From: CAZSXU01 sp964610505
GTDB taxonomy: Bacteria > Arandabacterota > Arandabacteria > JAGLYR01
DNA: 15,004 nt
Direction: 5' to 3'
Assembly: GCA_964610505.1 (NCBI GenBank)
Contig: CAZSXU010000046.1
Location: forward strand, 1 to 15,004
A model generated the notes under the pieces. That model saw only the letters and a list, made by a program, of their open reading frames with translations. It was not told the origin of the DNA and searched no databases. The translations under genes and the position numbers were made by a program. Below, piece after piece: positions 14,390 to 15,004 of the stretch (the first letter of the stretch is position 1; each line of letters opens with the position of its first letter).

Positions 14390-14797
14390 CTAGTCTTCGG
14401 ATCCGGCCCGAGCCAGCAACTCCTCCACCTTGGCCAACAGAGCTTCGGGGGAGACGGGTTTCTCGAGGAAGTCGTCGGTTTTCATCCAGTATCCATCGAG
14501 ATCCTGCGAGAACGAGAAGCCGGTGACCTCCGCTACCGAGGTCAACATCAGGATCGGGATGTGAGAGAACAGCGGGTCCGTCTTGATCTCTTTGGCGAAA
14601 CGAAAGCCGGAGTCGTGTTTCTCCATCATCAGGTCCAGGACGATGAGCTGCGGCAACACGGACTTGATTTTCTCCAGCGCCTCCCTCATGCTGTACGCAT
14701 AGGCGACTTCGTAGCCGGCGTTCTCGAGTACGGCCTTGTTCATCTCCACGAAATCGTAGTCGTTATCCACCAGGAAAACCTTCGCCTTGCCCGCCAT
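14390..14797 (-). CDS. single-domain response regulator
   Basis: A 135-residue receiver with no output domain: D11 and D13 in VDNDYDF, phospho-acceptor D55 in IVLDLMME, T86 and K113 in FLEKPV. Between T86 and K113 it has an unusually long loop (VTGFSFSQDLDGYWMKTDD), and DSGF follows the phosphorylation site, as in the regulator at 7614-8333; they form one subfamily. It may pass phosphate between the two kinases or bind a partner protein. The frame stays open to a GTG at 14842, but I chose the ATG at 14797 because GGAGG lies six bases upstream and the domain starts right after it. It is the first gene behind the promoter at the right edge. Confidence 0.93.
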   Translation of the reverse strand: MAGKAKVFLVDNDYDFVEMNKAVLENAGYEVAYAYSMREALEKIKSVLPQLIVLDLMMEKHDSGFRFAKEIKTDPLFSHIPILMLTSVAEVTGFSFSQDLDGYWMKTDDFLEKPVSPEALLAKVEELLARAGSED

Positions 14798-14842
14798 ACC
14801 AACCCTCCAGCCTGGATACTGCGGTCTGCTCTCGACGCTCAC

Positions 14843-14868
14843 GTTCCGGGCACGGCCGGAACTTCCGG
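14843..14868. promoter_or_regulatory. overlapping palindromes in the operon leader
   Basis: The plus strand shows three alternating half-sites: GTTCCGG (14843-14849), CCGGAAC (14856-14862) and TTCCGG (14863-14868). The first two form a seven-pair stem with a six-base loop. The last two form a perfect 13-bp palindrome, CCGGAA-C-TTCCGG. The two structures exclude each other on RNA, and on DNA they could be paired operator half-sites. They lie in the roughly 160-base leader between the promoter and the first gene. Confidence 0.45.
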
Positions 14869-14963
14869 GGGCGCGGGATCATGCTCCAGGCGGCCCGGGA
14901 GCCTCGAAACCACTCGGTTCCCGCCCATCCGCGGCTCCGACCAGCGTCAGACGGCATCTTTAT

Positions 14964-14993
14964 ATTCTAGCTTCGCTGAAGCCGCTGTGTCAA
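14964..14993 (-). promoter_or_regulatory. sigma70-like promoter with palindromic operator in the spacer
   Basis: On the minus strand TTGACA (14993-14988) and TAGAAT (14969-14964) are 18 bp apart, a perfect -35 and a five-of-six -10. The spacer holds a perfect inverted repeat, GCTTC-AGC-GAAGC (14982-14970), where a repressor or MerR-type activator could bind. The expected RNA start is near 14957, about 160 bases before the first response regulator. The promoter would drive the operon down to the terminator at 7564-7598. Confidence 0.75.
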
Positions 14994-15004
14994 CCCATGA
15001 TTGG

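Noticed and set aside
12288..14393. Long open plus-strand frame (701 codons)
   Set aside because: It is the antisense shadow of the Nfn gene, with no domain and atypical composition.
14798..14842. GTG start at 14842 for the response regulator
   Set aside because: The ATG at 14797 has GGAGG at ideal spacing and sits directly before the receiver domain. The extra 15 residues look like translated leader.

Overview
The window is about 62% G+C by eye. Every gene I can support is on the minus strand, so transcription runs from the right edge to the left edge. The sequence holds a 100-N scaffold gap, so it is a draft, probably metagenomic, assembly. The gene content suggests a free-living bacterium with anaerobic redox and sulfur metabolism: NfnAB-type transhydrogenase, ferredoxin-domain sensor kinase, NifS/NifU, TusA/DsrE proteins and a CoA-disulfide/polysulfide reductase-like flavoprotein. 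I cannot name the lineage. A poorly cultured, Gram-negative-like bacterium is a guess. I saw no tRNA, rRNA, IS element, CRISPR array or phage gene.

Right half, in transcription order (14993 down to 7564). A good sigma70-like promoter (TTGACA, 18-bp spacer, TAGAAT) with a palindrome in its spacer opens a five-gene signalling and redox operon. Its genes are a receiver-only response regulator, a fused NfnA-NfnB flavoprotein (reduced ferredoxin:NADP+ oxidoreductase type), a histidine kinase with a ferredoxin/[FeFe]-hydrogenase-like sensor region, a receiver-PAS-histidine kinase, and a second response regulator with a cysteine-containing N-terminal domain. A strong intrinsic terminator lies just after the last gene.

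Middle (7516 to 5849). A CoA-disulfide reductase-type flavoprotein with a C-terminal rhodanese domain has almost no room for its own promoter behind the terminator.

Left half (about 5712 to 421). A probable promoter with a small inverted repeat leads into a tight sulfur/Fe-S cluster: Nfu domain protein, SO_0444/ArsP-type permease, a NifS paralogue lacking its PLP lysine, an IscU-type NifU with two zinc ribbons, a DsrE-family protein, TusA, and an apparently intact NifS. The gap falls at the end of tusA. An exact 55-bp repeat on both sides of it indicates that nothing is really missing there.

How it may fit together (inference). NifS, NifU, Nfu, TusA, DsrE and the rhodanese protein are a sulfur-relay and Fe-S assembly kit. 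The Nfn enzyme links ferredoxin and NAD(P)H pools, and the hydrogenase-like kinase, whose H-cluster motifs are degraded, looks suited to sensing ferredoxin redox state or Fe-S status and signalling to the two related receivers. The most unusual items are the lysine-less NifS paralogue and the degenerate hydrogenase-like sensor kinase.
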